Source: Methylotenera_A sp044228245
GTDB taxonomy: Bacteria > Pseudomonadota > Gammaproteobacteria > Burkholderiales > Methylophilaceae
Reading direction: 5' to 3'
Length of the DNA: 64,000 nt
NCBI GenBank assembly: GCA_044228245.1
Contig: JBGAVG010000004.1
Span: 62,001-126,000, forward strand
The notes beneath the pieces are model-generated. The model made no database searches, was not told the DNA's origin, and worked only from the letters and a program-made list of their open reading frames with translations. Both the position numbers and the translations under genes were made by a program. This document shows, one piece after another, positions 24,199 to 32,900 of the stretch (its first letter is position 1; every line of letters begins with the position of its first letter).

Positions 24199-25188
24199 TT
24201 ATTTTTGAAGAAGTTTGTTAAGTGAATCCAAAACGTTCGCTACGCTTGGAATTTCGCCAATATTGCCAAGGCTAATCGCTTGGACATGCGCACCAGCCAT
24301 CACCCCGGTGAATGCTGGGTTGGTGTCGGTATATATCGCGACAATGGGTTTATCAAGCGCAGCGGCGAGGTGTGATAAGCCTGTATCCACGCCGACCGCA
24401 GCCTGGGCATTAGCTATCACGCCGGCTAACTCTGCGATGCTGAGTTTTGGTAAAACGGTGGCATTTTGCAGTTGTTTCGCAATCTCGCCGGCACGGGTAA
24501 ATTCAGCTTCATTCGCCCAAGGCAGAGCCAGATTAAGGTTTTGCCGTGCCAGTTGCCTGCCCAGGTCTACCCAATACGCAGTTGGCCACAATTTGCTGTC
24601 ACGGCTGGTGCCATGCAGGGCAATAATGTAGCTGCCTTGCAGGCCAATATCCATGCGGTTTCCAGAGGCATTGTTTTCAGTGTGTTTGGCTGAAATACCG
24701 TAATCTGGTGCGGCAGCCGGGGGTGCATAGCCCAAGCTTAATGCAGCCAACGTGCGGTTTCTAACAACTGCATGCTGCTGATAAGAAATAGTATATGTTT
24801 GATTATAAAACCGGCTGGCGAGCGGCTCGCGAATCGAGTCTTTGTCATAGCCGTGCTTAACGCCATTTGCGGTGCAGGTAATTAACGCGCTTTTGAGCAG
24901 GCCTTGTGTATCAATCACTGCATCATACGCATTTTGCGATAATGCGCTTTTGAACGCACTGATTTCTGACCAGGTTTTTGCGCTAAATAATTGTTTGCGC
25001 CACCGCCGCATGGCGACCGTCATCACTTGATTTACAGCAGGATGCATGCGAGGAATATCCGCAAAAGATTCTTCCACCACCCAGTCAATTTGCGCGTTGG
25101 GGCAATGCGCGCGGATGTCAGTCACCACAGGTAAATTATGAATCACATCGCCCAGAGAAGAAGTTTTGATAAGTAGAATGCGCGGCAT
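24199..25188 (-). CDS. waaC: Lipopolysaccharide heptosyltransferase I
   Basis: A 329-residue GT9 enzyme adding the first heptose to Kdo2-lipid A. It shows the N-terminal RILLIKTSSLGDVIHNLPVVTD, the sugar-nucleotide segment HGTSRDSKLWP and GVDTGLSHLAAALDKP. An upstream ATG (25209) is in frame but MPRILLIK is the family start. The linker NNASGNRMDIGLQGSY before HGTSRD is encoded by a copy of the dispersed palindromic repeat (24632-24678). It is divergent from waaG with only 29 bp between them. Confidence 0.94.
   Translation of the reverse strand: MPRILLIKTSSLGDVIHNLPVVTDIRAHCPNAQIDWVVEESFADIPRMHPAVNQVMTVAMRRWRKQLFSAKTWSEISAFKSALSQNAYDAVIDTQGLLKSALITCTANGVKHGYDKDSIREPLASRFYNQTYTISYQQHAVVRNRTLAALSLGYAPPAAAPDYGISAKHTENNASGNRMDIGLQGSYIIALHGTSRDSKLWPTAYWVDLGRQLARQNLNLALPWANEAEFTRAGEIAKQLQNATVLPKLSIAELAGVIANAQAAVGVDTGLSHLAAALDKPIVAIYTDTNPAFTGVMAGAHVQAISLGNIGEIPSVANVLDSLNKLLQK
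24632..24678 (-). repeat. Dispersed palindromic repeat, copy D, inside the waaC coding region
   Basis: The minus-strand sequence shares 14 identical bases (aaacaatgcctctg) with copy C at 4799-4847, then the core gcatggatattgg (identical to copy B and one base off copy C) and a similar right arm. It lies in frame within waaC and encodes about 15 residues of a linker between the two GT-B halves. An intragenic repeat of this kind recalls the palindromic elements found inside rickettsial genes. Confidence 0.65.
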
Positions 25189-25217
25189 AGGGTGTATTTT
25201 CGCATACAATTCGGGTA

Positions 25218-26357
25218 ATGAAATTTGCGTTTTTAATTTTTAAATATTTTCCTTACGGCGGCATGCAGCGCGATATGCTGCGTACGGCTAATGAGCTGGT
25301 GAAGCGTGGGCATCAGGTGGAAGTGTTTACTTTGAGCTGGGACGGGGATGCGCCTGACGGTATCAAGGTGCATGTATTGCCGCAAAAAGGCTGGTTTAAT
25401 TATCAGCGCTATCAAAAGTTTATCGATGCGGCATTTGAGCAAATTAAAACTGGCGGCTTTGATTATATTTTTGGATATAACCGCATGGCGGGGTTGGACG
25501 CCCATTTTGCCGCCGACCCTTGTTTCGTCGAACGCGCACATAAGCAGCGCCATTTCTTGTACCGGTTTTTACCACGCTTTAAATGGTTTGCGGCGTGCGA
25601 AAAGGCCATCTTTTCGCATGCATCTAGAACTGAAATTTTAGCCGTATCGCTTACCGAAAAACCGCATTTTCAGCACTGGTACGGTACGCAGGACGCGCGT
25701 TTTCACTATATTCCGCCGTTTTTGTCACCAGAGCGTTTTGTGCTGCAAGACAAGCGGGCTATGCGCGCGCACTTGCGTAATGTGTTTGGCTTTGGCGCGA
25801 ATGATTTTGTGTATTTGCTTACCGGTTCCGGCTTTTCCATGAAAGGGTTGGACCGTGCCATTTTGGCGCTGGCGGCATTGCCGGAAGCTTTGCGCGCAAG
25901 CACAAGATTGGTCGCGGTAGGGCAGGACAATCCTAAAAAATTTCAACAAATGGCCAAAAAACTTGGCTTGGAAAAGCATGTTGTTATTTCCAAGGGCAGG
26001 CCGGATATCCCGCAGCTCATGCAGGGCGCGGATGTATGCGTGCATCCTGCGTATCGTGAGAATACGGGCCTGGTAATTTTGGAAGGCATGGCCTGCGGCG
26101 CGCCCATACTGGTGACGGCCAGCTGTGGCTATGCGCATCATGTGGCGGATGCCGATGCCGGGATTGTGACTGAACTGCCGTTTGACCAAGCTGCATTTAA
26201 CCGGCAATTTTTGGAAATGCGGCAAACGGATAAAAAACCGCAATGGTCTGCCAATGGCCTCAAGTATGCACAGCACATCGTGCAGGCCAACGATGGCAGT
26301 GCCGAGGCCAATATCCTGATCGAGCTTGCCCAGCGTAAAAAGGCTGGTATCTTATGA
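25218..26357 (+). CDS. waaG: LPS core glucosyltransferase WaaG-like (GT4)
   Basis: A 379-residue GT4 glycosyltransferase. The opening KFAFLIFKYFPYGGMQRDMLR is the WaaG/RfaG N-terminus, and HPAYRENTGLVILEGMACGAPILVT contains the EX7E motif. WaaG adds the first outer-core hexose to heptose II on the cytoplasmic face. The gene is followed by waaP with a four-base ATGA overlap, the standard waaG-waaP order. Confidence 0.92.
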   Translation: MKFAFLIFKYFPYGGMQRDMLRTANELVKRGHQVEVFTLSWDGDAPDGIKVHVLPQKGWFNYQRYQKFIDAAFEQIKTGGFDYIFGYNRMAGLDAHFAADPCFVERAHKQRHFLYRFLPRFKWFAACEKAIFSHASRTEILAVSLTEKPHFQHWYGTQDARFHYIPPFLSPERFVLQDKRAMRAHLRNVFGFGANDFVYLLTGSGFSMKGLDRAILALAALPEALRASTRLVAVGQDNPKKFQQMAKKLGLEKHVVISKGRPDIPQLMQGADVCVHPAYRENTGLVILEGMACGAPILVTASCGYAHHVADADAGIVTELPFDQAAFNRQFLEMRQTDKKPQWSANGLKYAQHIVQANDGSAEANILIELAQRKKAGIL

Positions 26358-27169
26358 AAAATGTGCTGTTTGTGCCGGAAGAAATCAGGCAGCATCTTGC
26401 TGGCGATGATGCCTTTTCGGCACTCATGCAACTGTCGGGCAAAGCCTTCCGTGATGTGCGCGGCCGTAAAACCATGCAAATCAGTTTGGGAGGAAAAAGC
26501 TACTTTATCAAGCAGCATTTTGGCGTGGGCTGGGGCGAGATAGTAAAAAATTTACTGAATCTTAAAAAGCCGATTCTAGGCGCGATGACAGAGGTACACG
26601 CCATCCAAAAACTGGATGAAATCGGCATTGCCACTACGCCATTAGTGGCTTACGGACAGCGCGGCTACAACCCCGCCAGTTTGCAATCATTTGTGATGAC
26701 AGAAGATTTGGGCGACATTGTTTCATTAGAAGATTTGTGCGCAGATTGGAAAACCAACCCGCCAAGCGCAGCGCTTAAACAAAAACTCATTATTGCTATC
26801 GCGCAGCTTGCGGCAAAGTTGCATGGGGCAGGTTTATGTCACCGCGATTTTTATTTGTGTCACTTTGTACTCAAAAAACAGGCGCTGGAGCAGGGCGATA
26901 TTGGCTTGTATTTGATTGATTTACACCGCATGCTGCAAGGCCGGCCAAGCAATGGCAGCGCGGTCATGAAAGACATTGCAGGCTTATATTTCTCTGCCAT
27001 GGATTGCGGTTTTACAGATGGAGACTGGGCGTTGTTCAAACAGCATTATCTGCCGCAAACGGCCGATTTCTGGAAGAAAGTAGAAGTGCGCGCAAGTCAG
27101 CTTTATGCCAAATTTCATAGCAATAAATTTCAAAAACGGCTTGCGGATGAAAAATCAGCCATTAAATAG
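26354..27169 (+). CDS. waaP: LPS core heptose(I) kinase
   Basis: A 271-residue kinase of the WaaP/RfaP group that phosphorylates inner-core heptose. The catalytic loop CHRDFYLCHFVL and the metal-binding LIDLHRM (DFG equivalent) are present, with an N-terminal lysine strand SYFIKQHFGVGWGE. Its start overlaps waaG. Its stop overlaps the convergent acyltransferase gene by 8 bp. Confidence 0.93.
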   Translation: MKNVLFVPEEIRQHLAGDDAFSALMQLSGKAFRDVRGRKTMQISLGGKSYFIKQHFGVGWGEIVKNLLNLKKPILGAMTEVHAIQKLDEIGIATTPLVAYGQRGYNPASLQSFVMTEDLGDIVSLEDLCADWKTNPPSAALKQKLIIAIAQLAAKLHGAGLCHRDFYLCHFVLKKQALEQGDIGLYLIDLHRMLQGRPSNGSAVMKDIAGLYFSAMDCGFTDGDWALFKQHYLPQTADFWKKVEVRASQLYAKFHSNKFQKRLADEKSAIK

Positions 27170-28025
27170 CGGTGTCTGGCGAGTTTGCTTTAGAAACGGC
27201 GTGACGCCTCGCTTTATAGCGGTTATAGCGCCATAAATACTGTTCCGGTTTTTGTGCGATTTGCCGCTCAATAGCTTGGTTAAGCAAGGCGGGCGTGGCG
27301 ATAGAGTCTAGTTTGGTGAGGTGGATTTCGTAACCTTCGCCATTCGCCAGCCGTTCACCATACGCCATGATGACGGTTGCGCCGGTTTTTTCGGCAAGTT
27401 TGCTGGCAAGCGTCATGGTATAAGCCGGCTTGCCAAAAAAATCCGCCCATTCACCTTCGCCGGCGGCGGGAATCTGGTCTGGCAGAATGCCCACAGCTTC
27501 TCCTTTTTTCAATGCCTGCATCAGCGCACGCACACCGTGCTTGTTGGCAGGTGCAAGTTTGACTTGCCCTTTGCTACGCCCTGAATCAATTAACGCAGAA
27601 AGCCAGGATTTTTTCGGTGGACGGAACAGCACGGTAATTGGGTGTTTCGACGCATAATAAATTGAGGTAATTTCAAAGCAACCCAAATGCGGGGTGAGAA
27701 AGATCAGTCCCTTACCACGAGCTAAAGCATCTTTGACCAAATGCCAGTTGTGACAGGATTTGACGAGCGCAACTGCTTTGTCTTGAGGCCATTGCCAGAT
27801 AGCCAATGTTTCTAAAATGGCTTTACCTGTTTCGCCGATATTGGCTTGGATGACGCGCTTAAATTCCGCTTCGTTTGCGCATAATACGCTTTGCTTAAGA
27901 TTTTCGCGCGTCATTTTGGCTGAAGCTGGGGTGCAAAAATGCAGCACCCAACCCAGCGCCTTTCCCATACAGTGTATGGGCGGGAGCGGCAAACAAGCCA
28001 AAATTTTAGAGATGATGGTAAGCAT
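27162..28025 (-). CDS. Lysophospholipid acyltransferase, LpxL/HtrB type
   Basis: A 287-residue membrane-associated acyltransferase with one N-terminal hydrophobic segment, the catalytic H-x4-E motif (TPHLGCFEI) and the VGILPDQIP segment typical of LpxL/LpxM. It would add a secondary acyl chain to lipid A or a precursor. E. coli LpxL is a little longer (306). It is transcribed against waaP, and the two genes share 8 bp at their 3' ends. Confidence 0.88.
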   Translation of the reverse strand: MLTIISKILACLPLPPIHCMGKALGWVLHFCTPASAKMTRENLKQSVLCANEAEFKRVIQANIGETGKAILETLAIWQWPQDKAVALVKSCHNWHLVKDALARGKGLIFLTPHLGCFEITSIYYASKHPITVLFRPPKKSWLSALIDSGRSKGQVKLAPANKHGVRALMQALKKGEAVGILPDQIPAAGEGEWADFFGKPAYTMTLASKLAEKTGATVIMAYGERLANGEGYEIHLTKLDSIATPALLNQAIERQIAQKPEQYLWRYNRYKARRHAVSKANSPDTAI

Positions 28026-28111
28026 AAGATACCAGCTATTTTAATGGATTCACGCGCGCTTTGAGAAATTTGTGACTTAACCCTGATAAAATAGTATCAA
28101 AACTAGAATCG

Positions 28112-28906
28112 GTGAATGGAGTGAGTTTGCTTACTTTTGTTTCTGTAAAATACGCACGATTATTGCAACTAAATCAGTTAGATACCTTTGAGAAGGTATG
28201 GAGCCGGAAGGTTGATTGGTTTGAAGAGCCGAATGAGCGGCGTGGTGGCTGGAGTGGTGTAGGGCGAATTACGCTACAGCAGGAAGATGGTAGTGAAATC
28301 GGTGCTTATCTGAAGCGGCAGGACAGTCATTGCCGTACTTCATTTTTACATCCAATCAAGGGTGTGCCTACATTCCAGCGCGAGTTTGAAATGATGCATT
28401 ATCTTGAACAACAGGGGATTCGTGCGCCGGAGGTGATGTTGTTTGGACGTAATCCGAACGGGGATTTGAAAACAACGCTCCTTACAAAAGAATTAGACGG
28501 GTTTGTCCCGTTAGAGGATCTCACAGAAAGGCTTTTTGCTAATGGACGTCCAGCGCTGGCTGTGCAGCGTCCAATTATTGAGGCGGTGGCTCAACTTGCA
28601 AAACAGCTGCATGTAGCAAAAGTGCAGCATCGCTCGTTTTATCCCAAGCATTTATTTGTGAATATGGCTGATACAAATATGCCACAAGTGGCTGTGATTG
28701 ATTTGGAAAAGTCGAGAATCAACTACATTGCAATCATGCGCAGCCTTATTGATTTAGCAGTGCTCAATCGGCACGCCAAGCACTGGAGCAAATCAAGGCG
28801 TATGTATTTTTACTTGCAGTATTTAGGCTTAAAACGGTTAACACCTTTTGCCAAGTGGCTTTGCAGAAGGATTGTGAAACGTTCTAATCGAGTAAAGCGC
28901 AAGTAG
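28112..28906 (+). CDS. Lipopolysaccharide kinase, InaA family
   Basis: A 264-residue kinase-like protein. The catalytic-loop equivalent reads QHRSFYPKHLFVN, so the canonical Asp is replaced by Ser, as in many InaA-type proteins. The metal-binding VIDLEKSR is intact. P. aeruginosa has similar genes directly behind waaP that modify LPS core heptose. Start uncertain: GTG 28112 (annotated), or TTG 28127, which has GGAG five bases before it. It is likely the first gene of a plus-strand run through 32806. Confidence 0.82.
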   Translation: MNGVSLLTFVSVKYARLLQLNQLDTFEKVWSRKVDWFEEPNERRGGWSGVGRITLQQEDGSEIGAYLKRQDSHCRTSFLHPIKGVPTFQREFEMMHYLEQQGIRAPEVMLFGRNPNGDLKTTLLTKELDGFVPLEDLTERLFANGRPALAVQRPIIEAVAQLAKQLHVAKVQHRSFYPKHLFVNMADTNMPQVAVIDLEKSRINYIAIMRSLIDLAVLNRHAKHWSKSRRMYFYLQYLGLKRLTPFAKWLCRRIVKRSNRVKRK

Positions 28907-28959
28907 CGGTTATAATGCTTTTTTTAGAGGTAATGACAGATTTTTTTAAGGGTTGTGTA

Positions 28960-29640
28960 ATGGCAAAACCAAAAGAGACACCAATCAAGCTGGAATTTTC
29001 AAATAAATATACTCGTGAGCACTCACAGTACTACTACGAAAAGCATCGCAGGGGCATAGAGCCAAGGCTGTCACACTGGCGTGATGTACAGCTGGCACGC
29101 AAGGCGCTAAAAATTGCGGGTGAGCCTCAACATGTGCTCGATTTGCCCTGTGGTGCGGGACGCTTCTGGCCAACATTGGCAGAAAACCCAACCAGAAGGG
29201 TGATAGGCGCTGATAACTCTGCTGATATGGTGGCGGTTGCGACAGAGCATTGTCCAAAAGAAATCGCTTCGCGCTTTACTGGTATGCAGACCTCGGCCTT
29301 TGCAATTGATTTACCAGATGGCGCTGTAGATAGTATTTTCAGCATGCGCTTGATGCATCATATTGGCCAATCTGCACACCGACTGGCGATGCTGAAAGAG
29401 TTTTACCGTGTGACAAAAGATACTGTCATTATCTCTCTGTGGGTGGATGGTAACTATAAAGCTTGGCAGCGGATACGTTCAGAAAAGCGTCATCCACGCG
29501 GCCCGAATCAAAATCGCTTTTTGATTCCGGCTAAACAAATCGAGCAAGAATTTGCACAGGCAGGCTTTACAGTGGTGGATTATCTGGATTTTATCCCTTA
29601 TTACGCCATGTGGCGTGTTTATATCTTGCGCAAGAAATAA
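28960..29640 (+). CDS. Class I SAM-dependent methyltransferase in the LPS core cluster
   Basis: A 226-residue methyltransferase with the SAM loop VLDLPCGAGRFWPTL, an acidic ribose-binding GADNSADM and DGAVDSIFSMRLMHH around motif IV. The frame extends to an ATG at 28915, but MAKPKETPIK (28960) has AAGGG upstream and removes a non-conserved hydrophobic leader. The N-terminal YTREHSQYYYEKHRRGIEPRLSHWRD is unusual. It sits between two LPS-kinase genes, so a core sugar or phosphate is the likely but unproved substrate. Confidence 0.82.
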   Translation: MAKPKETPIKLEFSNKYTREHSQYYYEKHRRGIEPRLSHWRDVQLARKALKIAGEPQHVLDLPCGAGRFWPTLAENPTRRVIGADNSADMVAVATEHCPKEIASRFTGMQTSAFAIDLPDGAVDSIFSMRLMHHIGQSAHRLAMLKEFYRVTKDTVIISLWVDGNYKAWQRIRSEKRHPRGPNQNRFLIPAKQIEQEFAQAGFTVVDYLDFIPYYAMWRVYILRKK

Positions 29641-29657
29641 CAGCTTGCCGAATTGTT

Positions 29658-31070
29658 TTGGCTCAATTACTTTTATATAAGGCGGCGCACTTCGAAATTG
29701 ACGCTATTGTCAGGGCAGTGCCTAATAAGCGCGAGGTGTACAAAGGTCATTGGGAAGGGCAGTCGGCATACGCTAAAAAGTTTTTTGGCGAGCAGGCAGC
29801 CAAGTATGCGCAACGTGACGCGAGTGGTGTTGCGCATTTACAAGCGGCCAACATCTTAACGCCACCATTGCTGTATCAAGGGAAAACACAAGATGTTCAG
29901 GCGCATGTGCTGATATTTCCTGAAATCGCAGATGCTCAGAATGCAGAGCAGGTTTATCAGCTTGCTAATTTTGAACAACGATCCCAGCTTGCCAAGGCGC
30001 TGGCATTGGCGGTCGCGCAGCATCATAATGCTAATTTGATACAGACAGATTTGTACCTCAAGAATTTTCTTGTGCAAGGCGAAAAAATCTACACATTGGA
30101 TGGAGACGGCATCCGCAAATATGCAAGGCTGAGTCAACAACAGGCGCTCAAAAATTTGTGTGTTTTGTTGTCAAAATTTGATGTGCTGGAAATAGAAAGC
30201 TGGCTTCCCGGCTTGTTAAAAACTTATGCAGAAGCAAGGGGTTGTCAAATGGCGCCCGATGCGGAATTGATTAAGAAAATGACGAATGCACATCGTCAAA
30301 AAGTAGCCAGCAATTATGCAGATAAGAAGGTATTCAGGCAGTGCACAGATGTCGCCGTATATAAAGACTCTCAAGTGTTCACAGCAGTTTCAAGCGATTT
30401 TTTGGATCTGGATTTGCCCCAAACTTCTCGAAAGCTTGATAGCCTGGTTACTTCACAAAATCTGCTTAAAAATGGCAATACCTGCACCGTTGCAAAGGTT
30501 GAGATTCACCATCGACCGATTGTGATGAAGCGCTACAACATCAAAAGTTTTTTGCACGGTGTGAGCCGTGCGCCGCGTCAAACGCGCGCTGCCACTTCCT
30601 GGACGAATGCACACCGACTGAAGTTGCTGGATATTCCAACCGCAAACCCGGTTGCATTGATTGAAGAGCGGAAATTTGGCTTGCGGGGAAGAGCTTATTT
30701 CTTATGTGAATATATTGATGCACCTGATGCAGCGCAGTTTTTTGCTGAATGTACGGATAAAAACGCTCGCTCAGAAGCCGTTAAAAATATCGCCACTTTG
30801 TTTTATAGGCTTTACTTGCTGCGGATTTCACATGGCGACACCAAGGCCAGCAACATCAAGATAGCAGATAACAAGCCAGTGTTGATTGATTTGGACAGCA
30901 TGGTGCAACACAACTTTAGCTTTACCGCACTAAAGGCGCATGCGCGTGACTTGCGCCGTTTTATGCAAAATTGGAAACAGGCGCCAGCCATGTATAATGC
31001 CTTTGTGAAGGCATTTAAAGTGGTGTACGCAGATAACGCAGCGTTAAAATTGGCAAAAATTTCAGAGTAA
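29658..31070 (+). CDS. Tandem-domain LPS kinase-like protein (two InaA-type domains)
   Basis: A protein of about 470 residues with two kinase-like halves. The first has KGHWEGQSAYAKKFF (ATP-site lysine), QTDLYLKNFLV near residue 130 and LDGDGI near 148. The second has VMKRYNIKSF, a canonical SHGDTKASNIKI near 391 and LIDLDSM near 410. Both retain the catalytic Asp and the metal-binding acidic triad. The frame is open from GTG 29610, inside the methyltransferase gene; TTG 29658 is the first start past its stop. Similar double kinases occur in the P. aeruginosa LPS core cluster. The phosphorylated site is unknown. Confidence 0.85.
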   Translation: MAQLLLYKAAHFEIDAIVRAVPNKREVYKGHWEGQSAYAKKFFGEQAAKYAQRDASGVAHLQAANILTPPLLYQGKTQDVQAHVLIFPEIADAQNAEQVYQLANFEQRSQLAKALALAVAQHHNANLIQTDLYLKNFLVQGEKIYTLDGDGIRKYARLSQQQALKNLCVLLSKFDVLEIESWLPGLLKTYAEARGCQMAPDAELIKKMTNAHRQKVASNYADKKVFRQCTDVAVYKDSQVFTAVSSDFLDLDLPQTSRKLDSLVTSQNLLKNGNTCTVAKVEIHHRPIVMKRYNIKSFLHGVSRAPRQTRAATSWTNAHRLKLLDIPTANPVALIEERKFGLRGRAYFLCEYIDAPDAAQFFAECTDKNARSEAVKNIATLFYRLYLLRISHGDTKASNIKIADNKPVLIDLDSMVQHNFSFTALKAHARDLRRFMQNWKQAPAMYNAFVKAFKVVYADNAALKLAKISE

Positions 31071-31087
31071 ATTACCAGAGAAATTAA

Positions 31088-32806
31088 ATGATTGTATTAG
31101 GTTTATCAGGCGCGCTTGGGCACGATGCTTCGGCTGCAATTTTGGTCGATGGCAAGATTATTGCGGCTGCGGAGGAAGAGCGTTTTATCCGGGATAAACA
31201 CGCGAAAAACAAGTTTCCTTATGAGGCTGCAAAATTCTGCCTGAAGCAGGCAGGGGTGAAACCGGATGAGGTGGATATTGTCGCGTTCCCGTATGCGGAG
31301 ATTCCACTGAGCACAAATGCGCGCTGGCATTACGCCAAGCGCCATTGGTATGCGCCGGATCGCGCGCTGGATGCGCTGTTCAACGGCAATCGCCGCTTTC
31401 GCCGCAACCGCGACAAATCACTCAAGCTCATGGCGGATTTGGGCTTAAGCAAAGCCAAGTTTGTGCCGGTAGAGCACCATTTGGCGCATGCTTCTAGCGC
31501 TTATCATTTAAGCGGCTTCAAAGAAAAAACCGCCATTGTTGGCATTGATGGCAAAGGCGAATACGCGACCACGTTTTTTGGTTACGGCGAAAATGGCGTA
31601 ATCCACAAAATCAAAGAGTTTTACGACCCGGATTCACTCGGCGGCATGTATGGCGCGATTACTGAATATCTGGGCTTTGAAATGCTGGACGGTGAATTCA
31701 AGGTGATGGGCATGGCGCCTTACGGTGATCCAAGCAAATACGATTTGTCGCGTCTGGTGAGCTTTGAAGATGGCGAGTTGCGCGTGAACACCAAGCTGGT
31801 AAATGTGGTGGGATTACGCCGCTATAAAGAACACGGCAAAGGTTATTACTTTGCGCCGGAACTGATTGAATGGCTTGGCCCGAAGCGTCATGGTGATGAG
31901 ATTGATGATCCTTATATTCATTATGCGGCTTCCGTTCAAAAATTATTAGAAGACGTCGCACTAGAAATGATTGATTATTATCTGGGCGATATTATCAAAG
32001 AAACCGGGCGCATCGCCATGGCGGGCGGCGTGGCGCTGAATGTGAAACTGAATCAGCGCATTATTGCCATGCCGCATGTGAAAGAGTTATTTGTGCAGCC
32101 GGCATCCGGCGACAATGGCACCTCATTAGGTGCGGCCACTTATGCCGCGCATTTGGCAGGAGACACGATAGCGCCGATGCGGCACGCTTATTTAGGCCCT
32201 GCTTATACCAGTGAGGAATGTGTAGCTGCGTGTGAAGCGCATCCCCGTAAGCCAAAATTTACCCGCGTTGAAAATTTTCCGCAAAAAGCAGCTGAGTTAT
32301 TGGCTGCAGGTAACCCATTGGCCTGGCTGCAAGGGCGCATGGAATTCGGTCCGCGCTCATTAGGTTGCCGCAGTATTTTGGGCGATCCAAGTTTTCCGGG
32401 AGTAGCTGACCGCATCAATGCGCAGATTAAATACCGCGAGCGCTGGCGTCCGTTCTGCCCCAGCATGCTCGACCGTGTGGCGCCTGATATTCTGCAAACC
32501 AATCATCCGGCGCCATATATGACGTTTACCTTCGATGTCGCCGAGCATTGGAAATCGCGCATTCCTGAAGTGGTGCATGAAGACGGCACGGCGCGCGCGC
32601 AGGTGGTCACGCACGAGACGAATCCGCGCTATTATGAACTGATTGAGCATCTTGAAAAATTGCGCGGCGTGCCGGTTGTGTTAAACACTTCACTGAATCG
32701 TCGTGGTGAGCCGATGATATGCAGTCCAACGGATGCACTTAACATGTTTTTTGGCTGCGATCTGGAATATTTGATGATGGAAGATGTGCTTGTAACTAAA
32801 ACATAA
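31088..32806 (+). CDS. NodU/CmcH-family carbamoyltransferase
   Basis: A 572-residue protein with the N-terminal ASKHA fold (VLGLSGALGHDASAAILVDGKIIAAAEEERF), the metal-binding HHLAHASSAYH and the C-terminal carbamoyltransferase domain (GRMEFGPRSLGCRSIL, FCPSMLDR). Such enzymes transfer a carbamoyl group from carbamoyl phosphate to a sugar hydroxyl. Placement behind LPS kinases suggests carbamoylation of a core heptose, as known for P. aeruginosa LPS. The donor would come from CarAB, also encoded in this window. Confidence 0.92.
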   Translation: MIVLGLSGALGHDASAAILVDGKIIAAAEEERFIRDKHAKNKFPYEAAKFCLKQAGVKPDEVDIVAFPYAEIPLSTNARWHYAKRHWYAPDRALDALFNGNRRFRRNRDKSLKLMADLGLSKAKFVPVEHHLAHASSAYHLSGFKEKTAIVGIDGKGEYATTFFGYGENGVIHKIKEFYDPDSLGGMYGAITEYLGFEMLDGEFKVMGMAPYGDPSKYDLSRLVSFEDGELRVNTKLVNVVGLRRYKEHGKGYYFAPELIEWLGPKRHGDEIDDPYIHYAASVQKLLEDVALEMIDYYLGDIIKETGRIAMAGGVALNVKLNQRIIAMPHVKELFVQPASGDNGTSLGAATYAAHLAGDTIAPMRHAYLGPAYTSEECVAACEAHPRKPKFTRVENFPQKAAELLAAGNPLAWLQGRMEFGPRSLGCRSILGDPSFPGVADRINAQIKYRERWRPFCPSMLDRVAPDILQTNHPAPYMTFTFDVAEHWKSRIPEVVHEDGTARAQVVTHETNPRYYELIEHLEKLRGVPVVLNTSLNRRGEPMICSPTDALNMFFGCDLEYLMMEDVLVTKT

Positions 32807-32900
32807 TAAAAACGCACAATAATGGGTTATCGGTTTGACGACATGCCCTGCTTTGGGGATAATTGAGTTAGTTCGTTAACTACCGCAGGTCTTATATAAA

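Noticed and set aside
25189..25217. Divergent promoters between waaC and waaG
   Set aside because: A TACAAT lies at 25204-25209, but the space is only 29 bp and no -35 fits; any promoter must overlap coding sequence and cannot be assigned by eye.
32860..32890. HexR operator upstream of edd
   Set aside because: The TAGTT-CGTT-AACTA palindrome does not match the HexR consensus; it may still be an operator for an unknown regulator.
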